Shown piece by piece: positions 52,378-60,813 of a DNA stretch of 64,000 nucleotides (the first letter of the stretch is position 1; each line of letters opens with the position of its first letter). Below the pieces are notes generated by a model, which was not told where the DNA came from, made no database searches, and saw only the letters and a list, made by a program, of their open reading frames with translations. The stretch comes from Lachnospiraceae bacterium OM04-12BH (lineage in GTDB: Bacteria > Bacillota > Clostridia > Lachnospirales > Lachnospiraceae). Made by a program: the position numbers and the translations under genes. The stretch is taken from NCBI GenBank assembly GCA_003490145.1, contig QULQ01000010.1, positions 55,088 to 119,087 on the forward strand, written 5' to 3'.

Positions 52378-53631
52378 TTAAAATTCCAGACTATTCGCAT
52401 TCAGTAAGAAATACTTCATTCCCATGATGACAAAACCTTCATCATTTCTCCAAGGCTTCTTACTGCCATTTACAATGACAATCTTCTTAAAAGAGTCCGG
52501 GATATTACGCAGAGAATTAAACTCCTGCGTCTGCTTTTCTTCCGAAGTCATGTCATATGCAACCTGGATATAGTATCTCTGGTTTCCTTGATTCACCACA
52601 AAGTCAACCTCCAACTGCTTGCGAACACGCTTGCCCTCTTTATCCTTATCGAAGATATCCACGACACCCACATCAACATTGTAGCCACGGATTAGCAGCT
52701 CGTTATAAACAATGTTCTCCATGATATGAGTAGGCTCCTGCTGTCTGAAATTCAGACGTGCATTTCTCAGTCCCAGATCAGTAAAGTAGTATTTCAGATT
52801 TGCACCGATATACTTTCTGCCCTTAATATCGTATCGGCTTGCCTTGGAAATCAAAAAGGCATCTGCCAAATGATCAATATGGTTGGAGATGGTTTTATTG
52901 ACATAAGTCATCTGTCGCTCACTGGCGAAGGTATTGGCAATCTTGGAAGGATTGGTCGGTGTGCCGATTGCAGATGCAAGCACATCAACCAGAATACCAA
53001 TCTCATCCACGCTCTGAATTTTATTTCTTTCAATAACATCCTTCAGATAGACATTTGCAAAAATGTTCTTCAGATAGTCTGCTTTCTGTCGTTCACTCTG
53101 AAAGCCTACGACCTGCGGCAATCCTCCGTAGATCATGTAGTCATCCCAGGCATCATCATAATCGCCGTCATAGACAGAATAAAACTCTGCAAAGGAGAGG
53201 GGATAGATTCTGATCTCATCACCCCTGCCACGAAACTCGGTCACAATATCGCTGGATAAGAACTTAGAGTTGCTTCCGGTGACATACACATCAATATTAC
53301 TCATGCGGAGCAGGCTGTTCAGCACTTCCTCAAATCGTGGCATGAACTGCACTTCATCCAGAAGCAGATAGTATTTACCATCGTCTTTCATGGCATCCTT
53401 GATGTACTTGAAGCATACCTTGGGATCTCTTAATTCCTCGTTCTCAATACCGTCCAATGCAATTTCAATAATATGGTTGGCATCAACGCCGTTCTCCAGT
53501 AAGTATCTCTTAAAGATGGTAAACAGCAAAAAGGATTTGCCACATCTACGAATGCCGGTAATCACCTTTATCATTCCATTATCTTTTCGCAGGGTCAGCT
53601 GCTGTAGGTAAGCGTCTCTTTTAATCTCCAT
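52378..53631 (-). CDS. AAA-family ATPase with DUF4143 domain
   Basis: 417 aa. The AAA_14 domain has Walker A GIRRCGKSFLL (about 26-36), Walker B YYLLLDEVQFM and sensor VYVTGSNSKFLSSD. The C-terminal DUF4143 domain (about 200-400) has YGGLPQVV and a nuclease-like pattern LEVDFVVNQGNQRYYIQVAY. Such proteins are common in gut anaerobes and of unknown role, often in accessory DNA. The ATG at 53631 has GGGGAG 7 bases upstream; the frame to 53664 lies in a palindromic site. It is the last gene before the left island repeat. Confidence 0.9.
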   Translation of the reverse strand: MEIKRDAYLQQLTLRKDNGMIKVITGIRRCGKSFLLFTIFKRYLLENGVDANHIIEIALDGIENEELRDPKVCFKYIKDAMKDDGKYYLLLDEVQFMPRFEEVLNSLLRMSNIDVYVTGSNSKFLSSDIVTEFRGRGDEIRIYPLSFAEFYSVYDGDYDDAWDDYMIYGGLPQVVGFQSERQKADYLKNIFANVYLKDVIERNKIQSVDEIGILVDVLASAIGTPTNPSKIANTFASERQMTYVNKTISNHIDHLADAFLISKASRYDIKGRKYIGANLKYYFTDLGLRNARLNFRQQEPTHIMENIVYNELLIRGYNVDVGVVDIFDKDKEGKRVRKQLEVDFVVNQGNQRYYIQVAYDMTSEEKQTQEFNSLRNIPDSFKKIVIVNGSKKPWRNDEGFVIMGMKYFLLNANSLEF

Positions 53632-53650
53632 CGTTACACTCCCCATTTCC

Positions 53651-53669
53651 GTGCATCCGCACATTTTTT
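53651..53669. promoter_or_regulatory. Palindromic site A upstream of the ATPase
   Basis: GTGCATCCGCACATTTTTT: GTGC / GCAC palindrome followed by a T run, 20 bases before the ATPase start. A near copy lies at 53726. Confidence 0.5.
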
Positions 53670-53725
53670 AGTAATGAGATTCTATCACAGAATAAGTTAG
53701 ATTTCAATATTCATTCCTATTTTAT

Positions 53726-53743
53726 GTGCATTTGCACATTTTT
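53726..53743. promoter_or_regulatory. Palindromic site B upstream of the ATPase
   Basis: GTGCATTTGCACATTTTT, same form and orientation as site A, 75 bases away. Both probably bind the same regulator. Confidence 0.5.
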
Positions 53744-53785
53744 GTGGAATGCAATCAAATTTGAACCTTGACTCATTGCTCACGC

Positions 53786-53830
53786 AAAAAAAGCCCATCC
53801 GGATTAGAAATGTTAATCTAATCTGAACGG
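53786..53830 (-). terminator. Terminator of left island end module
   Basis: On the minus strand a 14-bp stem (CCGTTCAGATTAGA with TCTAATCCGGATGG, two wobble pairs, one mismatch) followed by GCTTTTTTT. Its counterpart in the right module is at 63625. Confidence 0.7.
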
Positions 53831-53939
53831 ACCTTACCGCCAGGCTTAATATTATCAAGCAAATTACCATCATTATATTCCCACTTTTACATTGCTTTAC
53901 TCCCTAAATCACATCCGACTATATAGTTTTTACCATTCG

Positions 53940-54054
53940 GTGCTCGCAAGCACCTATAAATAAAAAAGCAACAATGAATTGTGGTCAACATTGTTGCAAA
54001 ATTTGACTGTTCCCAGCGGGAATCGAACCCACAACTAGTGCTTAGGAGTTCAAG
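53940..54054 (-). repeat. Left island end module with 46-bp tRNA-like direct repeat
   Basis: Order: hairpin GTGCTCGCAAGCAC (53940-53953), stem GCAACAATG / CATTGTTGC (53968-53997), then the 46-bp repeat at 54009-54054. On the minus strand the repeat reads as the 3' half of a tRNA: loop CTCCTAA (anticodon CCU, arginine), T arm GTGGGTTCGATTCCCGC, acceptor 3' strand TGGGAAC. No 5' tRNA half is present, so this is an attachment-site copy, not a working tRNA. The exact repeat recurs at 63911. Confidence 0.85.
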
Positions 54055-54367
54055 ATCCCTACATAAACACGCATATACTTAAGTCAAGCTAAATCAAGGT
54101 AAAGCCTTGATTTTACTGACTATTCTGTTACTTTTTGTCAAAATAAGAAAAACTGTTCTTCATCTCTGTAAAACACCTCTCGGTGCGCATCCGACGCTCG
54201 GAGCACCCGAAGGATTTAACTATTCAGTTCCATCCAGTTCATTCAGTTGGCCACCGTTACGAATCAGCTTCGCAACAATGATTGCTTGGTTTTCCTATTA
54301 GATTACATATATTATAACGTGTAAAGAGTCGGATGTCGATGTTTTTTTGACCATATTTTGCTCTGGT
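54055..54367 (-). other. Gene-free stretch next to the left repeat, with a coding-like remnant
   Basis: The only coding-like piece is at 54220-54291 on the minus strand: NQAIIVAKLIRNGGQLNELD then GTE and a stop, without a start codon (stops lie directly upstream). An integrase gene would normally be expected between an excisionase and the attachment site; it is absent. AAGTCAAG at 54082 recurs beside the right repeat at 63993. Confidence 0.4.
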
Positions 54368-54553
54368 TTACAGTTTGTCCAGCCACCCATCAAAACTTTT
54401 CTTTGAAATCCTAGACTTGGTTCCAATCTGGATCCAGCGGAATTCATTTTTCTTTAAAAGCTCGTACACGGTAGGTCTGCTGATACCCAGAATATCCTGA
54501 ATTTCCTTTACTGTGTAGCATCTTTTTTCTGCTTCATTAACTGTGATTGCCAT
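54368..54553 (-). CDS. Excisionase-like HTH protein
   Basis: 61 aa. Winged HTH_17/MerR-like DNA-binding domain: CYTVKEIQDILGISRPTVYE, ELLKKNEFRWIQIGTKSRIS and the basic end KSFDGWLDKL. Such proteins act as excisionases (Xis) of integrative elements of Gram-positives. GGAG lies 8 bases upstream of the ATG. Its position beside the attachment repeat supports the reading; the usual neighbouring integrase is missing. Confidence 0.8.
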   Translation of the reverse strand: MAITVNEAEKRCYTVKEIQDILGISRPTVYELLKKNEFRWIQIGTKSRISKKSFDGWLDKL

Positions 54554-54774
54554 AAGATTATCTCCTTTGCTTTTTCTTTATCTTAACGCGATAATCTTGG
54601 CTTGTCTGTGGGTGAATTATCTCTTATCGTAATATCCTTCTGACCGGTTCAATGTAGTTCTGTTTTACAGTTATCATCTTTATGCAAATACATCATCCAA
54701 CCTCAATTCATAATAATATTTAAATACTGCAAAGCTGCCATCTCCGGATTAACCTTTTTTCTTTCTAACCCACG

Positions 54775-55839
54775 TTATTTTGCAGCCACGGTTACCACTG
54801 TTTCCTTTTTTTTCGACATAAGCCAATAAAACATAGAACAAAATATTAATGCAAATACAACGCCAAAAACATTCTGAATCACTCTAAGACCAACTGCTCC
54901 TTTTAGTCCATAACTCTCTGTAGCAATGGCCAAAGCACCAAATGTGTTAAATACTGCCTGCCAGCCATATTTTGCAGAAAGTCCTACACCAATTCCGCCA
55001 AGGATTCCTATGTATGTATAGATGGATGACGGAAGCAGAAAATATAGTACTGTAAAGCATATTACACCTGCAATATTTCCGACAATCCTTTTGCGGACTC
55101 TGTATTGCATGTCCTCCATAAATGGTAAGATTGCTGACATTGCCGCAATTCCAGCCCACATTGCCCGTGGCATATTGCAGAGTTCCGCAATGCAGAGTAC
55201 TGCCGGTACGCATATGATCTGACATAACTGCCACTTTGTTCTGGAAGAAGATATATCAAATTCCTGTACCAAATCATTCAAATTTCTTTTATACGTTCTG
55301 TTTTTATGATTTCGATAAAATACGAAGCAGGTAAGTGCTGCACCTAATGCCATTCCGGTTAATCGCATCTGATAACTTTTTCCTGTTACATCATATCCAT
55401 ACAATAACAGATAACCAAGAACCAATGTGGATTGGTTAAACATGAATGGGTTATGACATCCGAACAGAATCAGCACTGCCAGTGCAGCAATGTTTAACAG
55501 CATTCCAAGTACCGGTGAAAGCTGGTTTGCTAAATGCGGACATACAGTCATAATTACAAAGAACAAAGCCAAAAGCATCGTAGATTGTCCGGTGTGGATT
55601 CCCAGATCCGCATTCCGAAATACCATAAGGCATAATAAAACTACTACACCCACAATACTATTCTCATTTCCAAATAAGATACTGAAAATAGTAACAAATA
55701 AAAAACAAAATGCCATTGTAACAGCTATCTTTACCAAATATACCAGTATATGATATGATTTTTCTTTCACTGTTTCACTCTTTTTCAACAGATTTTTAGA
55801 ACCTGCCTGATTTAACTGCAATTCCTGATAAAATGTCAT
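54775..55839 (-). CDS. FUSC-family (aromatic acid exporter-like) membrane protein
   Basis: 354 aa with about ten TM helices in two repeats. FUSC-type pieces are MRLTGMALGAALTCFVFY and the second-half RVRKRIVGNIAGVICFTVLY. Relatives include the AaeB/YccS-type exporters of aromatic acids. The ATG at 55839 has GAGGAGG 6 bases upstream. It is 31 bases downstream of the kinase gene, so it belongs to the PLD-RR-HK operon. Export of free bile acids or other amphiphiles would fit the island's content (inference). Confidence 0.82.
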   Translation of the reverse strand: MTFYQELQLNQAGSKNLLKKSETVKEKSYHILVYLVKIAVTMAFCFLFVTIFSILFGNENSIVGVVVLLCLMVFRNADLGIHTGQSTMLLALFFVIMTVCPHLANQLSPVLGMLLNIAALAVLILFGCHNPFMFNQSTLVLGYLLLYGYDVTGKSYQMRLTGMALGAALTCFVFYRNHKNRTYKRNLNDLVQEFDISSSRTKWQLCQIICVPAVLCIAELCNMPRAMWAGIAAMSAILPFMEDMQYRVRKRIVGNIAGVICFTVLYFLLPSSIYTYIGILGGIGVGLSAKYGWQAVFNTFGALAIATESYGLKGAVGLRVIQNVFGVVFALIFCSMFYWLMSKKKETVVTVAAK

Positions 55840-55870
55840 GTAATTCCTCCTCTGTCTGTTTTTCTTAAAC

Positions 55871-56914
55871 TTATATGGCCTCATCTTTCTGTATTGGAAG
55901 CTCTACAACAAATCTGCATCCACCATATTCCCGGTTTTCTGCCTTGATTGTCCCGCCAGCACTATCTACGATCCGTTTCACAAGTGCAAGGCCGAGACCA
56001 TTTCCTTCTGCTTTGTGAGAACCGTCTGCCTGATAAAATTTATCAAATATTCTGATTTTCACATCATCCTCTATTCCCGGTCCTTCATCTTCCAGAATAA
56101 ACATTACAGAATCCTTTTCCTGCTTCAGAAACATCATAATTGTCCCCTTTGCAGGACTGAACTTAATCGCATTATCTAAAAGATTCATCCATATATGCAT
56201 AAAAAGTCCTTCATTCCCAGTATATTTAACTTCCTCCAGCTCTACCTGGAAACCAATTTCTTTTTCTGTCCATTTTGTCTCCAGGGAAAGAAATGCCTGA
56301 CGGATCTGTTCATCCAAACGATATTCTGTTTTTTTCATTGGTATGTTCTGATTCTCTAACTTGGATAACAACAAAATATTTCCAACCAATCCGGAAAGCC
56401 TTTGGGTATTAAACAGGATTTTTTCTACATATTCCTCTTGCTCCTGAGACAGTTCTTCTCCTTGAAGAAGCATTGTATACCCTTCAATGGCATTGAGCGG
56501 GGTCTTAAACTCATGAGAAACATTGGAGACAAAATCCATCTGCAGTACTTCTGTTGCACGAAGCTCTTTTGTCATCACATTAAAACTCTGGTAAGATTCT
56601 CCAACTTCTGCGATACGGCTGTTCGTTTCCAAGTGCTGTTCAAAATCTCCCTGCGAAACTTCCTTCATTGCTTTACTGAGTCTGGTAATTGGTTCCAGCA
56701 ATCTTGCATTGATAAAGGAAGTAATCAGCCCTGCAATCAATGTATTAAAAATCAAAAGCCAGCCAAGCACAGGTATGCTACCAGGCAGATTAAAAAAATG
56801 ATTCAAAAAAGCAAATAATAACGCAGATATGACTGTTGAAAATACAAGTGCCAGCCAGATTGCACCAGTCAGACAGGATCGGATCCGCAATCCTTTTTCT
56901 TTCTTTTGTTCCAT
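55871..56914 (-). CDS. Histidine kinase with very short extracellular loop
   Basis: 347 aa. TM1 (about 15-37) and TM2 (about 48-68) are joined by only about ten residues, as in intramembrane-sensing kinases that detect envelope stress. HAMP follows (RLLEPITRLSKAM), then HisKA with His134 in NVSHEFKTPLNAI and HATPase (NLLDNAIKFSPAKG, EDEGPGIEDD, GNGLGLALV). Its start codon overlaps the stop of the response regulator gene. Likely cue: membrane damage, for example by bile acids (inference from neighbours). Confidence 0.92.
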   Translation of the reverse strand: MEQKKEKGLRIRSCLTGAIWLALVFSTVISALLFAFLNHFFNLPGSIPVLGWLLIFNTLIAGLITSFINARLLEPITRLSKAMKEVSQGDFEQHLETNSRIAEVGESYQSFNVMTKELRATEVLQMDFVSNVSHEFKTPLNAIEGYTMLLQGEELSQEQEEYVEKILFNTQRLSGLVGNILLLSKLENQNIPMKKTEYRLDEQIRQAFLSLETKWTEKEIGFQVELEEVKYTGNEGLFMHIWMNLLDNAIKFSPAKGTIMMFLKQEKDSVMFILEDEGPGIEDDVKIRIFDKFYQADGSHKAEGNGLGLALVKRIVDSAGGTIKAENREYGGCRFVVELPIQKDEAI

Positions 56915-57585
56915 TATTTTTTCACCACCTTGTATCCAATTCCACGCATTGTTACGATTTCAAAATCAGGGTTATCTTTCAAACGCTCCCTGATTCTTCC
57001 TATATGTACCTCTATCGTATGTGGGTCTGCCTCCGTCTCGTATCCCCATACTTCATCCATCAACTGTTGTTTTGTAAATGTTCTGCCTGGCGAAGCTGCA
57101 AGCTTATATAAAAGCAGGAATTCTTTTTTAGGCAAAACAAGACTTTCCTTATCAGTTGTAACCGTCATTGCATCATAATCAAACTCTGTTGAACCGATCA
57201 CAATTTTGTGTTCATTCAGTATCTGTGCACGGCGAAGCAGTGCTCCGACTCTTAAAACCATTTCATTCACATTTACCGGTTTTACCATATAATCGTCACT
57301 TCCCGAAAGAAATCCCTGGCGCATATCATCAAAGGAACCTTTCGCAGTGATCATAAGTACCGGTATCTGATATCCTGCTGAACGGAGTTCCGACACCAGT
57401 TCATAACCATCCATAACCGGCATCATAATATCGGAAATGATCAGATCAATATACTCTTTATCCAATATTTCTAATGCCAGTGCTCCATCCGATGCACTTT
57501 TGACCTGATAACCATTCTTCTCAAGCACTTTTTGGAATAGCTGGCTTAATTCTTTATCATCTTCTACAATTAATATTTGAAACAC
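56914..57585 (-). CDS. OmpR-family response regulator
   Basis: 223 aa, starting with GTG (AGGAGG 9 bases upstream). Receiver domain with Asp52 in LIISDIMMPVMDG and YMVKPVNVNE. Winged-helix output domain ends TMRGIGYKVVKK. Overlaps the kinase gene by one base; 18 bases after the PLD gene. Confidence 0.93.
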   Translation of the reverse strand: MFQILIVEDDKELSQLFQKVLEKNGYQVKSASDGALALEILDKEYIDLIISDIMMPVMDGYELVSELRSAGYQIPVLMITAKGSFDDMRQGFLSGSDDYMVKPVNVNEMVLRVGALLRRAQILNEHKIVIGSTEFDYDAMTVTTDKESLVLPKKEFLLLYKLAASPGRTFTKQQLMDEVWGYETEADPHTIEVHIGRIRERLKDNPDFEIVTMRGIGYKVVKK

Positions 57586-57603
57586 GATCTTCTTCCTCCT
57601 TTA

Positions 57604-59037
57604 TCAGAACAGATATCTTGCCCATCCAAGCAGATGCTGTACCAAAAGTACGTTTCTCTGACGCCTCTTTGTCAATTCAATTGGCTCTACATGATACGGA
57701 TCACGATAGGTTCCATCTTCCAATACCTGTCGGGACACTCTTTCATATTCCATCATGCCTTCTTCCAACTGTTTATTAATCTCTTTGCTACGTATTACAA
57801 GCATCAGTTCCGTATCCAGATACGTGCTTCTCATATCCATGTTAAAGGAACCGATTACGGATAGATCATCATCAATCAGGATGCTTTTTCCGTGGTAAGA
57901 ATAGCCGCCTTCATACTCCCAGATATCAATTCCTGTATTTAAAATTCTGTTTCTGTTTCTCGCATAATCAGCAGAACCAAACGGATTTCCATTGTTGGCA
58001 ACCGAATTGGTCATGATAGAAAAATCCGGAACTCTCTCCGCAATCTCTTTCCATGTATTATACATCATATCATTGCAGATAATATATGGTGTATGAATTT
58101 TCACGCGCTCTTTTGCATTTTTCATTAGTTCTCCCAGTTGATACCAGACTACTGGTTCCTTGGGACCTGTGTGGATAGGATTTGACACTAATGCAATCTT
58201 TTCTGTCTCAAAAGTTTCGTCCGTGTAATCGGTATCGCAGATTCTTTCCTTATTCTCTTCAAAATATTTCTGATAGCCGTTCTGCAGCTCTAAAACTGCG
58301 TTCTTTACAGATTTTCTATTTGCCAGTTTTTTATTGTCATGAAAATAACCACTGTCTTCTTGTTCCCATATCGTTTCAAAATACTCTAACAACTGGTTAA
58401 CTGAATTTTCTTTCTCAGGTTCATCGCAAACCACTAACACGTCTCTGTCATAGTTCTTATGTCCCGGAAAATCACCCAGGAAATAATTGTATGTATTTCT
58501 TCCCCCAAGAATATATCTCTTTCCATCTGCAATCAAATATTTATCATGCATTCTACCCATCATCTTCCATGGTTTCAACGGATTGGCCTTATTATATAGT
58601 TTAATTTCAACATTCTCATGGGAAGATAATCCATAGAAATACGGATTTCCTTCCATATCAATCCAGCTCTCCATTCCATCTACTAACAGACGAATATGTA
58701 CACCTCTGTCTGCCGCATCATGCAGTGCTCCTAAAATCAATTTTCCACTTTCATCGGATTGAAATGCAAAAGTAGAAAGAATAATTTCCTTTTTTGCATT
58801 CTTGATCAAACGCACTCTTTGTAAAAGCGCTTCTGGATTTTTTTCTATAATCACTGCTCGTTCCATATTCTCGCTGCGTTCGTTCCACGAATCATTTTGT
58901 GTTTCTTTTTTGATGGTATTAGACACTTCCGGCTGTTTTTTATATGCAATACAGATTCCAAATAATTCATAAAAAGCCACACATAAAAAAATTGACAGTA
59001 TAACAAAAACAATTTTACATATCTTACGTTTTCCCAT
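57604..59037 (-). CDS. Phospholipase D-family enzyme, cardiolipin synthase-like
   Basis: 477 aa. An N-terminal TM anchor (about 8-30) puts the enzyme on the membrane. Two HKD catalytic motifs: RMHDKYLIADGKRYILGGRN and SYHGKSILIDDDLSVIGSFN. This pattern occurs in membrane-bound PLD-type phosphatidyltransferases such as distant cardiolipin synthases. It is less like classical Cls than the gene at 59209. First gene of the PLD-RR-HK-FUSC operon, which ties lipid remodelling to the kinase. Confidence 0.87.
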   Translation of the reverse strand: MGKRKICKIVFVILSIFLCVAFYELFGICIAYKKQPEVSNTIKKETQNDSWNERSENMERAVIIEKNPEALLQRVRLIKNAKKEIILSTFAFQSDESGKLILGALHDAADRGVHIRLLVDGMESWIDMEGNPYFYGLSSHENVEIKLYNKANPLKPWKMMGRMHDKYLIADGKRYILGGRNTYNYFLGDFPGHKNYDRDVLVVCDEPEKENSVNQLLEYFETIWEQEDSGYFHDNKKLANRKSVKNAVLELQNGYQKYFEENKERICDTDYTDETFETEKIALVSNPIHTGPKEPVVWYQLGELMKNAKERVKIHTPYIICNDMMYNTWKEIAERVPDFSIMTNSVANNGNPFGSADYARNRNRILNTGIDIWEYEGGYSYHGKSILIDDDLSVIGSFNMDMRSTYLDTELMLVIRSKEINKQLEEGMMEYERVSRQVLEDGTYRDPYHVEPIELTKRRQRNVLLVQHLLGWARYLF

Positions 59038-59155
59038 CGCACATCACCTGACTTTTTTCATCCTATGTCTATACAATACAAAGTCAACCTCAATTTTACC
59101 TCAACAGAATTAATTTTATCCATGTAAATTTCTTGTACCGGCAATCAGGCATAAC

Positions 59156-59198
59156 AAAAACGACCTCTCAAAATCAACTATTTTTTGAAAGGTCGTTT
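59156..59198 (-). terminator. Terminator of the BSH-cls operon
   Basis: Stem AACGACCTCTCAAAA with TTTTGAAAGGTCGTTT (one bulge), followed on the minus strand by TTTTTG. Confidence 0.85.
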
Positions 59199-59208
59199 CA
59201 CTAAATTC

Positions 59209-60768
59209 TTATAACAATCCAGCAAATAATCTCATAAATAATTGTCCCAGTCGCAAATATGCACTGCGCCCAGTACAATATTGGTCTGTTACATCACGAC
59301 ATTCTCCCATCGTTCTTATTAGATCATTTTTAATTTCCACAACTGCCTGACAATCTGCCATAAAACAGCCGTTTTCAAAATGATGATATAAGCTTCTATA
59401 ATCCAGATTGATTGTTCCACAGGTTGCCATACAGTCATCCACTATACTCATTTTCGCATGGCAAAATCCTGGTGTCCATTCATAAACTCGCACTCCATGT
59501 TTAACCAATCCATGATAAAAAGAGCGAGTTATATTATAAATGAATTTTTTATCAGGAATTCCTGGTGTGATAATTCTTACGTCTACTCCTCGCTTAGCAG
59601 CCAGACATAACGCATGTGTCATTTCGTCTGTTATAATTAGATATGGTGTCATAAACCAACAGTAATTTTCGGCCTTATTTATCATACTGATATAAACTTC
59701 TTCTCCGACCTGCTCATTATCCATAGGACTGTCTGCATAAGGCTGAACAAAACCTGTTTGCTGTGCTTTATAATCGTAATGAATAATGTATTTACTAAAA
59801 TCAGTATCATTCGTAGCTTTTTCACTAACAGCATTCCACATTTCTAAAAATGTCACTGTAAGCGACTGAACAGCATCTCCTTCTAAACGAATACCGGTAT
59901 CTTTCCACTGCCCATACGGATGCGTATAATTAAAGTATTCATTTGCAAGATTATATCCACCTGTAAATCCAATTTTTCCATCAATTACTGTTATTTTTCT
60001 GTGATCACGATTGTTCAAAAATAGATTTAAGCCTGGCACAAATGGATTGAATACACGACAATGAATTCCTATACTCTCCATCTTTTTTACAAAATCTGTG
60101 TTAATAAAACCTATAGACCCCATATCATCATAGAATACCCTGACTTCCACACCGGCTTTTACTCTCTCTTCCAGAACATCTTGAATCTTATGCCAAGCTT
60201 CAGCATCTTCTATCGCATGATATTCCATGAAGATAAACTTTTGTGCTTTCGCAAGTTCTTCAAGCTGTGCCTCTAATCCCTTCACTGCTTCATCAAAATA
60301 CTTGATATCCGTATTCTGATAGATTGGATACCACGAATTTCTTTGTATGTAACTTGCAATATTTCCTGCTTTCGGAATCTTTTCTTTTATTCTGCTTAAA
60401 CACTCCTGATTGTCTGGAAGCATTGGTAACAATTTGCTATCAATTTCTGCATATCGCTCACGCATTTTATGCGTGCCACCATTCAAGCCAATCAATAAAT
60501 ACAGGCCTACACCCATAATTGGGAAAATCAGAATTAAAATGACCCAAGGCATTTTCATAGAAGATGTCTTATCTGACGCATACAATCTCAAAACTAAGAT
60601 TCCACTTAAAATTCTGGTAAATAAATTTATGATTTCTGCATATTCATTCAAGCGCGTTACGATAGTAATAATAAAAATCACTTCAAGAAAAATACAGATT
60701 ATGGAAAAGCACAATCGTTTTATTCCATTTTTTGTTTTTGCTTTTCCTTCTAAGGTATCTTGCTTCAT
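59209..60768 (-). CDS. cls: Cardiolipin synthase
   Basis: 519 aa. Two or three N-terminal TM helices (about 20-95), with the linker YLLIGLNGGTHKMRERYA, then two PLD domains with HKD motifs DHRKITVIDGKIGFTGGYN and CHAKMSIVDDCMATCGTIN. It condenses two phosphatidylglycerols into cardiolipin, which stabilises membranes under stress. GAGGTGG precedes the ATG. It is 45 bases after the bile salt hydrolase gene with no terminator between, so both are one operon. Confidence 0.93.
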   Translation of the reverse strand: MKQDTLEGKAKTKNGIKRLCFSIICIFLEVIFIITIVTRLNEYAEIINLFTRILSGILVLRLYASDKTSSMKMPWVILILIFPIMGVGLYLLIGLNGGTHKMRERYAEIDSKLLPMLPDNQECLSRIKEKIPKAGNIASYIQRNSWYPIYQNTDIKYFDEAVKGLEAQLEELAKAQKFIFMEYHAIEDAEAWHKIQDVLEERVKAGVEVRVFYDDMGSIGFINTDFVKKMESIGIHCRVFNPFVPGLNLFLNNRDHRKITVIDGKIGFTGGYNLANEYFNYTHPYGQWKDTGIRLEGDAVQSLTVTFLEMWNAVSEKATNDTDFSKYIIHYDYKAQQTGFVQPYADSPMDNEQVGEEVYISMINKAENYCWFMTPYLIITDEMTHALCLAAKRGVDVRIITPGIPDKKFIYNITRSFYHGLVKHGVRVYEWTPGFCHAKMSIVDDCMATCGTINLDYRSLYHHFENGCFMADCQAVVEIKNDLIRTMGECRDVTDQYCTGRSAYLRLGQLFMRLFAGLL

Positions 60769-60813
60769 ATGTATTCCACCTCTTCTTTCTACGTCAGCTC
60801 TATATTCAAAATA

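Noticed and set aside
54009..54054. A tRNA gene
   Set aside because: Only T arm, acceptor 3' strand and part of the anticodon arm are present; no D arm or 5' acceptor strand on the proper side. The same holds at 63911.
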